Source: Mauremys mutica (taxonomy: Eukaryota; Chordata; Testudines; Geoemydidae). From it: a stretch of DNA of 64,000 bases. The DNA lies in contig NC_059084.1 of NCBI RefSeq assembly GCF_020497125.1, positions 35,783,949 through 35,847,948 on the forward strand. The letters run 5' to 3'. Below the pieces are notes generated by a model that was not told the DNA's origin, did not search any database, and saw only the letters and a list, made by a program, of their open reading frames with translations. Of this stretch, positions 35,755 to 46,642 are shown one piece after another; the stretch's first letter is position 1, and the number at the start of each line of letters is the position of its first letter. Made by a program: the position numbers and the translations under genes.

Positions 35755-37365
35755 GATAAAGACGAAGACGACGAGGAGGAGGCAGAGGAAGTGGAAGAAA
35801 CCTCCGAGGCCTAGAAATTCTGGTTTGCCACCCAGCAGGGTATAGCCTGTCAACCCAAACTAATATGGAAAATACAGGTAATTCATAAATATTATGAATA
35901 ACATGAAGTGGGGGTCAGATAAGCTTATCTGGTTGACAGCCTCCTCCACTATGAGGGTGTGTTGTGTGGAGGTGGGCAAACCAACATATCATTCATCTGT
36001 TCAAATGAACAACCAGAGATCATTTGCAACAATAGAGGGAAAAGGACTCATCTTATAAACCAGAACGTGACCTGAGGTTGTCTTTTGGCAAAACCAGAAG
36101 AGAGAGGTTGGAGCAAACAAATGCTCCAACACTGGAAGGAGAGAAATGACAACAGAGAAAGAAATGACAGAGCATAGATTCACTGCACAACTGAGAGATT
36201 TATTCCAAAGAGGAGAATTTATGCAAATGGCGATTGAAAACCTGAAAAGGGAGACTAGTCATGTAGAACTGCATGCAAACATTTTGGGAGCAGCAATGAT
36301 ACAGGATCAACAGAAGCCAAAAATGAGCAGGGAGGGGAAATGAGGAGAAAATATGAATGAAACAGCACCTGAAGAAAGTACAGGAAATATGAATAATTTG
36401 TTGATCGAGATCATGCAAAGTGTAGAGACATTGAGAAGTGGCCAGTGTTGCCAAGTAGGAAATTTGTACACCAGCAAAGACTGGATGATATAACACAAGC
36501 ACTTAATGAAGCACTCAAGGAAACAGTGGAGTAAAACCACCAATAGCCGGTAGAATTATATAATTTATGCTGCAGTAACCATAGCAGCTCATCAGTTTAA
36601 GATCAAGACATCTGAGGATGTGAGCCATCCTCATGGCAATGAAGGTTAAAGCAGAAGAATAAGCTTTTATATCAGCCTACAAGATGCACGAGAAAAAACA
36701 TCTGAAGAGACAAGAGAAGCAAATGGCCTTGGAGATAGCAACTGGATGAGAGAGTTGTGAAGGGACAATGTAAATGAAGGCTGAGCCATCTGAGTCACAG
36801 GCTTGAAAGATATTGAGCAGAAAGTTATTAGTACCAAGAGAACAGTCTCTTCACCAGAGACCCTAGGAGATTCTTTGATCTGATGGATGTTAAAAACAGA
36901 ATAGGCAAAAATAGAAAGCCAATAAATAAGGTGGAAGAGTTTCAGCGCTACTGGAAGGAAATCTGTCTGAGACTGCGCAACATAATAGACAGTGAAATGG
37001 ATTAAAAATGAGAGGAAAAACTTACAAATCACACCACCGAGGAATACACAGAAAGATCAAAGAAAGAAAGAAAGAAATGAGATACTGAGAGGAATGAAAA
37101 ATGAAATGAATAGAATGTCAAAGGAGAATGAATAAATTTGAGCACCTAAAATGCAGGAAATCTGCAGAGGGCTTAACAAAAGTCCTGACTACCCAAACCT
37201 ACTGAGTCCGTTCAGCCAGGATTTATTGGTGACTCATGCGGATACATTTTAGTCAGCAGCTTTCTCCTTTTTCAACTTAAAGATTTAGTATGGTGTAAAA
37301 GCTATTTCTTTTTTTAAAAATCCACCATATGTAATACAGAGAGACATTCATAATAATCATAAAGG
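35755..37365 (+). mobile_element. Copy-specific insertion, possible non-LTR relic
   Basis: This roughly 1.6-kb segment is present here but absent from the paralogous flank near 24560, so it behaves as an insertion (or loss from the other copy). It has purine-rich ends. One frame around 36865-37005 reads KPINKVEEFQRYWKEI, similar in style to the FW..IW region before RT in R4/Dong-type LINEs. Another frame (36146-36343) encodes 65 charged, coiled-coil-like residues. Stops interrupt everything. The family is not identified. Confidence 0.35.
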
Positions 37366-39654
37366 AATGTGCCCAGCAAACACTGTCTAGGCACGCTGAC
37401 ATGATTTAAAAAAGAAGGGTCCAACTGAACGTTAATGGGAATTTTGTGCTTAAATCTTACATCTTTTGTGCCTGAAACTTAAGTTCCTTTGAAAATCTGA
37501 CCCACTGGCACTTCTGACTCAGTGTCCCGCAAGTCTGAATATCAGGCTGCTCACACGTAAGAGAATCTCTCCTGCCCTCTTGGAAGCGAGTGGCTATTTT
37601 GACATTGATTTTTAGTGGAACTGGGAATGAAGCCAGTGTTCTGTCCAATGTCACATCTATGTTTAACCCCGAATGCCTCCCAGACACAAACTAAATCTTT
37701 TCCCCATTATCAGCTCATCAGACAAACACCCAAGGGAGGAGATTTTATATTAGATTAGAATGTGATTGTCACCACAGCCAGATTCTGTGCAAAGTGAATT
37801 CCAAAGCTAAGTGTCTGCTCCAGAGAATGCCCTGCAACCCCATAACACACACACAGACACACACACAGAAACTATGGCTAACACACACCAACTGATCTCA
37901 TTTTTTGTTGTAGTGAGTGAGCGAAAGTAGCTGGGTTGCCAGCCATGGCCCCTGTGGATTTCTTGAGAACTGAAACCTGTTTAAATGCTGTTTTGTTCCT
38001 CCTGGGACAAGCTCCCTGAAGTTCAGTCTCTGTAAGGAGCTTCTGCTAACACTGGGCTCGGTCAGTCCTTAAGCAATGCTCTGTAGTGTATAAGAATGAC
38101 AGCAAAGGGGCTTGGATTATCACAGGGTTTAGGTATCCAATCTCAGCAACAGTGAATAAAAAAGGTGTGGACTTAGCCCCCTATTTTCAAAACAGCCCAG
38201 GGAGCTAGACACCTTAATAGCAAATCATTTCGTCTCCCCTACAGTGCTTTGAAGCTCCTAGCCAAATATATATAATTACCACAAGAAGGCAATCTAGCCA
38301 GCCAACCTTAAAGTTCACTAATAAATGGACATAGGTTAGGGAATGGAGAAAAGGAGTAAATAGAGTGTATATGATGGTGGTAAATAATAGGCACTGAGAT
38401 AAAGGAGGAGATACATTGTAAGGTTTTTTTTCTTATGAAAAGTTTATTTTGAAAACACAAAGCCAATGTCTGTAAAACACAAGGTCCACACGCCGCCAAA
38501 GTCCAGTAAACCCAGCTTCCTCTTACCAAGTCATCCCAAAGCTGTGGCCTTGGTGCAACTGTTTCATGGGATGGATTTGTGTCCCCGCATATGTACCCAA
38601 GGGGGTCATAGAAGTCCTATTTCCACGGCTTAATTGGCCATGTGCTGACTCTTTTCATGGGTGAATGTCACTCTGCATGAACAGAGAGATGTTACAACTT
38701 ACCATGGTGATTCCTTTAGATCAGGGGTGATTTGTGGTGCTCTAAAGAAAGGCAGATCATCCCTCTGTGTTAGGGCTGGGGGACACTGACTAGGATAAAG
38801 AGATGGGGAAGAATGTGATGCTTAGATTCATAGATTCTGATGCCAGGAAGGAACATTGTGCTAATCTAGTCAGCCCCCCTGTATAGCAAAGGCCAGAGAA
38901 CTTCTCCAAAATAATTCCTAGAACATATCTAGGATGCTGCCCACACTATATATATATGTCTTGTGGATGAACATAAGGTTCAAGTCAAGCACGTGTGTTT
39001 TATCTGACCAGCCTGATTCAGCACATCCAAAACACACAGGTTGTAATTTTCAAGGCTACCAGAGGGTGTGATTTCCAACAGTGCCTAAGGCAGTTAGCTA
39101 CCCACCTCGCATTGAATTTCAGTGGGAGTTGGGACCGGGAGGGTGAGGGAGGAGCGGGGATGGGGCAAACGCAGAGGAGGGGGTGGTAAGAGGAGGGGAA
39201 GAGGTGGGAGCAGGGGCAGGAAGAGGAGGGGAAGGGGCGTGGGCCTGGGGGAAGGGCCTTGGGCAGGGAGGGGTTGAGCACTCCCCGGGGGAAGTCTGTG
39301 CCTATGGTCCAGCTGTTAAATGCAGTGGTGTTTCCCTGGGATTAGATCAGTGTAACTGAGGTCACTCTCCTGGCTCATGGTTCAGTGCCCTAGACATCAA
39401 ACCATAATGGCTCATAAGCAATGTACTGGGGAACAGGTCAGAGAGAAGAATTTATGCTGCAGTTTCAAAAGGATCCCAAGACAGTTAGTTACCCAGCCAA
39501 CTTTGAAATGGTTTGAAATGGGTTTGTTTTGCAATTTCCATTTCAAATGACATTCGGAAAATACTTGTTTCCGCTATGATTTGGAATGAAAACAAATGTC
39601 AAAATATCAACATTTCCCACTTGATTTCCCCTCACTGCCTGCCTAAATCAGTTA
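37366..39654. other. Duplicated flank, then intergenic
   Basis: 37370-38270 is the right part of the duplication shared with 24560-27065. A CR1 3' fragment in reverse lies at about 38825-38960. A G-rich tract is at 39120-39260, and an A/T-rich 'caaaatttcc'-style block at 39480-39640. No supported gene. Confidence 0.5.
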
Positions 39655-39655
39655 T

Positions 39656-39794
39656 ATCCAGGGCATTGGACTAGGGTGAACAGATGTCCCGATTTTATAG
39701 GGACAGTCCCGATTTTTGGGTCTTTTTCTTATATAGGCTCCTATGACTCTCCACCCCCATCCTGATTTTTCACACTTGCTGTCTGGTCACCCTA
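39656..39794. mobile_element. Tc1/mariner-like MITE overlapping an OR stop
   Basis: A short element is bounded by inverted ends GGGTGAACAGA (about 39677) and TCTGGTCACCC (to 39792) with TA on each side. The core 'gtcccgattttatagggaca' is itself partly palindromic. Its right border (CCCTA) overlaps the termination codon of the OR at 39792. If the element proper starts at the TA near 39675, the span is about 120 bp. Confidence 0.6.
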
Positions 39795-40718
39795 TGTCCT
39801 ACTGAATGCCTTTCTCAAGTTTTCTTTAATGTCTTTATTTCTTAGCGTGTAAATGAAAGGGTTAAGCAATGGTGTCATGATAGTGTTCAAGAGGGTGACA
39901 ACTTTGTTCATTTCCAGTGAGTTCTGTTTGGATGGTTTGACATACAGAAAGATGGAGCAGCCGTACCATATAACCACAACAGTGAGATGGGCAGAGCAAG
40001 TGGAAAAGGCCTTTTGCCAGGCTTGGGCAGATGGGATTCTCAGGACGGTGGAGATGATGTAAATGTAGGAGACCAGGATGATGGCACAGGACCCAAGGAC
40101 GACAATAAAACAGATAATAATATACACCATCTCAACAAGGCGCGTGTCTGTGCAGGACAGCTTTATCCAAGAATCTACATCACAGAAGAAATGGTTGATG
40201 ATGGTAGAGTCACAGAAGGACAACCCGGTGACCAGAAATGCCAGCACAGCAGTAGTCAGGAAGCTACTTGCCCATGATCCAAGAGCCAGCTGAATGGACA
40301 AAGTGCTGTTCATGATGGCGCTATAGCGCAATGGGTGACATATGGCCAGATAGCGATCATAGGCCATGACGGCCAGAAGTAGATATTCAGTGCAACCGAG
40401 GGAGTAGACAAAGTACATCTGCAGGAGGCAACTGGAGAAGGAGATGGTTTTGCTTTGGGACACTAGGAGAGCAAGAGTTTTGGGAATGTACCCCGTAGTG
40501 AACCAGATGTCTACGAAGGAGAGATTGCAGAGGAAGAAATACATCGGAGTGTGCAGGCGGCGGTGAGTCCCCACTAAGGAGATGATGGTGATGTTTCCCA
40601 TCAGCGTCAGGAGGTACATGAACAAGAAAAGCAGGAAGAGAGAGATCTGCACATACCGAGAGCCAGGGAACCCCAGCAGAATAAATTCCCTCACATTGGT
40701 CTGATTTCCCTTCACCAT
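39792..40718 (-). CDS. Olfactory receptor, family 6/11-like, intact
   Basis: A complete 308-codon intronless OR on the minus strand. Visible: NQT glycosylation site, EFILLGFPGSRYVQISLF, TM1 GN in [45 protein letters not shown] ending TM3, FFCDVDSWIKLSC in ECL2, SYIYIISTVLR in TM5, KAFSTCSAHLTVV in TM6 and PLLNPFIYTLRNKDI in TM7. All hallmark motifs are kept, so it is probably functional. The protein ends soon after helix 8 (LRKAFSRT). The stop codon TAG spans the border with a short MITE. A related OR start fragment lies at 54884-55011. The family label is from resemblance only. Confidence 0.94.
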   Translation of the reverse strand: MVKGNQTNVREFILLGFPGSRYVQISLFLLFLFMYLLTLMGNITIISLVGTHRRLHTPMYFFLCNLSFVDIWFTTGYIPKTLALLVSQSKTISFSSCLLQMYFVYSLGCTEYLLLAVMAYDRYLAICHPLRYSAIMNSTLSIQLALGSWASSFLTTAVLAFLVTGLSFCDSTIINHFFCDVDSWIKLSCTDTRLVEMVYIIICFIVVLGSCAIILVSYIYIISTVLRIPSAQAWQKAFSTCSAHLTVVVIWYGCSIFLYVKPSKQNSLEMNKVVTLLNTIMTPLLNPFIYTLRNKDIKENLRKAFSRT

Positions 40719-41415
40719 TGGGTGCTCTCCCTGTTAAAACACAAGAAACCATAAAGGGAAGACAAAGAAACATCCAGGTCACTTGGTTAATTGCAGTTCA
40801 TTGTTGACAACAAACTGAGAAATCATGGAGAGAGAGAGAGGGGGAGAGAATATATTATATTGTTAAAGCCCAACAGGATTATACAGTCTGACCTCCTGTA
40901 TCACACAGGTTGGAAAAACCCATTAATCAAAGCCCAGTAGCTAATGGTTGAACCAGAGCTTATCTCTTAGGAAAAGGTATCCTATCTTGACAAGACCCCC
41001 CCCCTGCCATATCACATTAAAGAGCAGTATCCTACAGGATACTGAACACAGTTTATGTGAAGTAGTGCACATTCAGTTCTCAGTAGGAGATGTGAGTATG
41101 TTGTCATCTATGAGAACTAGAGTTTCAATGGCAGATTGGCACTTAACTCCCCTAGATTCCTTTGAAAATCCCAGCCTTAGATTCTGCTCCACCCACAAAG
41201 CCAGGAAACTTGGCTTAATTCACCTCCCAAAGCCAGACGCAGAATCCTGGATTTCTTGCTCTCAGACCTCTGCTCTAACCACGAGACCCCACTTCCCTCC
41301 TAGAGCTGTGAATGGAACCCAGGAGTCCTGACTCCTAGCCCTCCAACCTTTAGACCCCATCCCACTCCCAGAGCTGGAAAACAGAACCCAAGCATCCCGA
41401 TTCCTTTTTCTAAGC
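40719..41415. other. Upstream of OR; CR1 fragment
   Basis: 40730-40800 resembles 61545-61640, marking the shared ancestry of this OR and the fragment split by the Gypsy copy at 55014. A CR1 3' piece in reverse is at about 40865-40960. A short (GA)n is near 40828-40848. A 127-codon frame (40948-41331) lies over repeats and is not called. Confidence 0.5.
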
Positions 41416-42052
41416 CAGAGGTTCTCAAACTGTGATCTGAAAACCACTTGTGGTCCGCGAGCTTCATTCAAGTGGTCCACAGATATTTTCCTCTAAGGTG
41501 AGCGCCTGAGCAGTCGCACCGAAGAGAATGAAGGCCACCCGCCTAATTAGTGGAGCCGTGAAGGTGTGGTTTCACTAATTAAGTGCCTGGACCCTTGAGA
41601 AGATGTACATGTAAGGTGAAGTTGTGACCTTGGAGGGAATAGGGGGTAGGTGGGAGGGGCAGTGGGGTGAGAAGAGGGGGTGGGGCAAATTTGGAACTTC
41701 AGGGCTGCAGCAGCCAGAGAGGCAACTTTCCCCAGCTCCAGGGCTGCGGCTGTTGGGGAGAGATGACTCTCCTTCCCAGCCCCAGCTTGGGGGCTGCTGT
41801 GGCGGGGGAAAGGCACATCCATCACATTAAAAAGGTATGACTACTGATATTAAAATATGAGTTGTGTGCTTTTATTTGTAGAACAAAAAATATGTTAATT
41901 ATTATTAAGGATTTTTTATATAGCGCTTTTATCTAAAGCGCTTTACAATGGTTAGCTAATGGTTCAAACATTTGGAAAGATAATTAAGTGGTCCCCTGAG
42001 ACCCTCTGCAGTTTTCAAGTGCTCCATGAAAAGAAAAGTTTGAGAACCACTG
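41416..42052. mobile_element. hAT non-autonomous element, 8-bp TSD
   Basis: A 637-bp element has ends CAGAGGTTCTCAAACT and AGTTTGAGAACCACTG as inverted repeats, and perfect 8-bp target duplications TTCTAAGC at 41408-41415 and 42053-42060. No transposase is encoded. The CAGNGGTTCTCAAAC end is typical of vertebrate hAT families. Confidence 0.92.
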
Positions 42053-42094
42053 TTCTAAGCTATTAGCACACACTCCCTCCACAGAGCCAGAACA

Positions 42095-42240
42095 TCAGAA
42101 CGTAAGAACTTACATAAGAACAGCCATACTGGGTCATATCAATTTCCATCTAGACCAGTATCCTCTCTTCTAACAGTGGCCAATGCAGGTGCCCCAGAGG
42201 GAATGAACAGAATGTCTGCCTTGAGACATCTTAAAGGACA
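42095..42240 (-). mobile_element. CR1 3' end fragment
   Basis: Reverse CR1 terminus: 'acttacataagaacagccatactggg' type start followed by 'gtggccaatgcaggtgccccagaggga'. It is closely related to 62322-62450. Confidence 0.75.
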
Positions 42241-43172
42241 TCTAAAGGACAATCCTCTGTTGTTGTTGTTGATGATGATGCGTGCATATTTGACTTATAC
42301 CTCCTCTGAACCATTGGTAACCATCATGGTACCCCTGATTTCCAGACTCCATTCACTTCTAATTCTGGGTATTCTCTATAGTAAGGTTCCATTAATACAT
42401 AATTTGTAATGGGTTAACAATTGACGTTTTAATAAATGGTTAACCAATTTGTATTGAGGCCAACCACTCCAAATGTGTTTATAAACCCGATATATAACCA
42501 TTTCTGAAACTTTCTACTGATGTGCTTATAACCCTGGGAACATATAATGTTTACGTCTTTACATGCTTAAAATCAATTAAACTTTGTCAATAGGCGTGGA
42601 AGAATTCATTTTCCTCATAATTTTGATGGCTAATATCAATGCTTATTTTTAAAAGCATTGCTTTTCTATTTTTATGGATTTAGATTTTCATATTTGCGCA
42701 ATATTATCACTTTTAATTGTTTATTTCCATTTTTATCAATTAAGTGTTCACAATTGCAGTTCATTATGTGGGCCAGACAATGAAGCAGAGTCAGACAGAT
42801 GTTGAGATTCAAAATGTTAAAGGTTTATAACTGTTAAAATTCTGTCAACATCATATGGCAAAATAAGCAAAGCAAATACCCTTAAGCAGCATTTTCCTTC
42901 CTTACCTGTTAATTTGGATTATTGATGGAAATATATTTGTCATTTTTCTGGGTGTGTGGTGAAATTAACGTTTATCATCATTTACCAATATAAATCTGAT
43001 CCTTCCAAGCCTGTTTCTAAAGGACTTATAAAGGGAACTCTAATATAAAGTGTGGTCCCATTTTCTTCAGTTTAATTAGTCTCTCTGCAAACTGCACTGT
43101 CTTCAGGATGTTCTCACAAGAGTCACTGACATGAATGTAGTAAATAATTCTATTGGTGATACAATGGCTAGA

Positions 43173-43221
<49 letters not shown>

Positions 43222-44394
43222 TCCCTTCTAAAGTCACCATATATGGGGGAAGATTATTTTATTTTGGAAGGTGTCAAGTATCTCTGCATAGTTTGCAAAA
43301 CTACAATTAATCTGCAAGACAGCGAGAAGGTGAAACTGACCAGAAATCTACTATAAACACAAGTGAAATTGCCTAATATGTTTTTGTACTGGAGAGGGAG
43401 CGCAATGCAGTACCATAGGATTGTATGCTCTAAGAGGCTTGAGGGAATTATGAACCCAAATCCATTGAATTTCTGAGGGATTTGTGCAATTTGCTCTAAA
43501 CTAGTATTAATTTGAATGCTAGGAATAATAATAACACCACCACATTCTGATTTCATTTAAACTGGTGTAACTTCTAAGCATTCTGGGTAGATACTCAAAG
43601 ACCTTTCAGAATACTCACTGTGTGGGTGGCAGTTCTGTGGATGCATCCTGAATGAAACATAACTGCTAACACATCAAGTGTAGAAAAAAGGTGCTCTCTT
43701 AAGCATGGAGAGAAAAACCAACACAGTTATAATTATTTAAAAACAGACAATAATTCTGCTTCTCTGACACACACCTTTTGAACACTTTCAAAAGATTCAA
43801 GCACACAACCTGCTGTAATGAAATCAACCATCAAATATCCTTAAGAGATTATCAGTATATCTTAGTATATACTTATAACTGAAAATGAACTATGTATACG
43901 TTATATACTACTGTCTGCTGTCTTTCTCTCTCTGTCTCTTCTATGGCACTGACATTTATTTATCTATCTATCTCTTATATACTACTGTCTTCTTATGTGC
44001 TCCATTCAGGCAATGAAAGAGTGTTTGACTCAGGATGGCTTATTTCATCAGAAGGCCACCTTGGGACATAATCTTCAGAGAAATTCACAGACTTTCTCAG
44101 AACTACAGAGGGAATTGCTTGAGGGGCCATTAACCAAATAACTCATGGGCCAATCCTCAGAGAAGCTGGCTCTAATTCCCACATGCCCGCATGGGTTTTG
44201 TAAACACACACACCTACCTTCGTAGATTTCCTCTGCACTGAATTCTGAGCAACTTCTACATGCTCTTGCCGCATGTCAAACCTCCATCCATTATTCGTGG
44301 ATCCAGTCTCGAGAAGAGTTGGCTGAATAACAAAGCACAGTGGGAAAGATTCTTTAGGCAGCCAACCAATAGAAACAACACTTAGGTCTTATTC
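42241..44394. other. AT-rich intergenic, (TTTC)n array
   Basis: A second (TTTC)n microsatellite lies at 43171-43224. Other parts are AT-rich and carry no recognisable gene or repeat. Confidence 0.5.
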
Positions 44395-44780
44395 TGGGCT
44401 TAAAATCAGTAGCTCTCAAAGAACTTTACCAAGGAGGTCAGGGTCACTATCCCCATTTTACAGATGGGGAAACTGGGGCACAGACAGGGGCGATTCACTC
44501 TGGAATGGGTAAGAGGGGACTCAGCCAAACTGACTGCAGTGGAGTTATTCCAGATTTACACTGGGGTGAACAGAGAGGAAGAATCAGGCCCATTTATCCA
44601 ATGGGCCAAAAACCAGTGTCTCTTCCCCTGATCATCCACTCACTGACACTGGACTTACACAGGTATAACTCCACTGACTTCAGGAGAGTTACTCCAGATT
44701 TGCACTGGCATAGGAGCAGGATCCTGTCCCATGTGAACACAGCATGTGCCTGAATTTCAGAGGCGCAGAGGGGAATTACA
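44395..44780. repeat. MIR-like core plus dispersed repeat
   Basis: 44440-44490 has 'cattttacagatggggaaact' followed by 'ggcacagac', the conserved MIR/CORE-SINE wording. 44530-44720 contains related 'gttattccagatttacactgg' and 'gttactccagatttgcactgg' units with intervening inverted pieces, an old sauropsid repeat. Confidence 0.55.
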
Positions 44781-45164
44781 ACCCTGGTCAAACTGCATGG
44801 ACCAGATCCTCACCTTGTGTGAATTAGCAAACCTCTTTTGATTCCAGCTGAGCAATTCTAAGGGTACGTCTACACTACAAGACTATTTCGAATCTACTTA
44901 ACTCGAATTTGTGGAATCGACCTTATGAAGTCGAATTTGTGTATCCACACTAAGGACACTAATTCGACTTTGTGAGTCCACACTAACGGGGCCAGCGTCG
45001 ACTTTGGAAGCGTTGCACTGTGGGAAGCTATCCCACAGTTCCCGCAGTCCCCGCTGCCCATTGGAATGCTGGGTAGAGCCCCCAATGCCTGCTGGGGGAA
45101 AAAATGTGTCGAGGGTGGTTTTGGGTAACTGTCATCATTGAACCGTCAATCACACCCTCCCTCC

Positions 45165-46321
45165 ATGAAAGCGCCGGCGGGAAATCTGTTCGCGCCCTTC
45201 TCTGGTCGGTTACAGCTCGGACGCCACAGCACTGCGAGCATGGAGCCCGCTGCGATCATCGCTGCACTTATGGCCGTTGTCAACTCCTCGCACCTTATTG
45301 TCCACCTCTTCCACAGTCAGCTGCTGAGAAATCGGGCGAGGAGGCTCCGTCAGCGCGGTGAGGAGAGTGGCGCAGACCTCTCACAAAGCAGGGTACGCCG
45401 CGCAGTGGAGATCATGGTGGCAATGGGTCAAGTTCATGGTGTGGAACTGCGATTCTGGGCCCGGGAAACAAGCACGGACTGGTGGGACTGCATAGTGCTG
45501 CAGGTCTGGGATAAATCACAGTGGCTGCGAAACTTCAGGATGCATAAGGGCACTTTCCTTGAACTCTGTGACTTGCTGTCCCCTGCCCTGAAGCGCCAGG
45601 ACACCCGGATGCGAGCAGCCCTGACTGTGCAGAAGCGAGTGGCCATAGCCCTCTGGAAACTTGCAACGCCAGACAGCTACCGGTCAGTAGCGAACCACTT
45701 TGGCGTGGGCAAATCTACCCTAGGGCTTGCTGTGATTCAAGTAGCCCACGCAATCGTTGAGCAACTGCTCTCAAAGGTAGTGACTCTAGGAAACGTCCAG
45801 GTCGTCAGAGATGGCTTCGCCGCGATGGGATTCCCAAACTGCGGTGGGGCTATAGATGGGACTCACATCCCTATCCTGGGACCAGCCCACCAGGCCAGCC
45901 AGTACATTAACCGAAAGGGCTATTTTTCTATGGTGCTGCAAGCACTGGTGGACCATAGGGGACGTTTTACCAACATCTACGTCGGGTGGGCGGGCAAGGT
46001 TCATGACGCGCGTGTGTTCAGGAACTCTGGTCTGTTTAGATGCCTCCAGGCAGGTAGTTTCTTCCCAGACCACAAAATAACGGTTGGGGATGTGCAGATG
46101 CCTACAGTGATCCTCGGGGACCCAGCCTACCCGCTAATGCCCTGGCTCATCAAGCCCTATACAGGCGCCTTGGACAGTGAGAAGGAACTCTTCAAGTACC
46201 GGCTGAGCAAGTGCAGAATGGTGGTGGAGTGTGCTTTCGGACGTCTCAAGGGGAGATGGTGGAGCTTACTCACTCGCTCGGACCTCAGCGAAAAAAATAT
46301 CCCCGTTGTTACTGCAGCTTG
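45165..46321 (+). pseudogene. HARBI1-like transposase, N-terminal part, interrupted
   Basis: Main part of a Harbinger DDE transposase/nuclease. Two in-frame ATGs are possible, 45165 and 45240; the second (MEPAAIIAALM) looks more natural, and the numbers here use it. A helix-turn-helix region (YRSVANHFGVGKSTLGLAV) precedes the catalytic core: D206 in AIDGTHIPIL, D294 in LGDPAYPL, and E330 in VECAFGRLKGRW, giving D-35-E spacing as known for this family. The frame is open up to the Gypsy target duplication at 46317-46321 and continues after the insertion at 50938. Its partner is the Myb-like protein encoded on the other strand. The predicted product here is a truncation of roughly 360 residues plus LTR-encoded codons. 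Confidence 0.93.
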
Positions 46322-46512
46322 TGTTAAATCCTTGGGGCAGCTGGTGTAGGAAGCAATCACTTGAGGCCAGAGAGCAGGCAGCTAACCAAAACCTCCATTT
46401 TATTTACATATATACAGAGAGCTCCTCAACCGGTTGGAACCGGTTGAGCTAACCCATAATAATCTAACTCAGTTGCCATAGCAACAAAACCATGACAACC
46501 AAATACACAACA
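46322..46512 (-). repeat. 3' LTR of the young Gypsy element
   Basis: 191 bp. Relative to the other LTR it differs only near 46330 (cc versus ac) and 46342 (t versus c). It contains AATAAA-like and 'tatatatgtaaataaa' sequence in sense orientation, suitable for polyadenylation. Confidence 0.93.
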
Positions 46513-46642
46513 TATTCCTCCCCCCCAATAAGAACATCCCCTAAATAAAACACACACTAGACTAGAGAAGGAGGGTAGACTGCCTCCATTCCCGGCTAAA
46601 CCCTGGGGATTATTTTGCCCCATAACCGTGGGTTCGCCCTAG

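Noticed and set aside
40387..40782. 131-codon frame overlapping the OR start
   Set aside because: Shadow frame on the same strand as the OR at 39792-40718; no independent motifs.
44862..45130. Short inverted words that looked like a CRISPR-type or operator array
   Set aside because: They are subterminal repeats of the Harbinger element, mirrored at 53990-54251, and the DNA is vertebrate.
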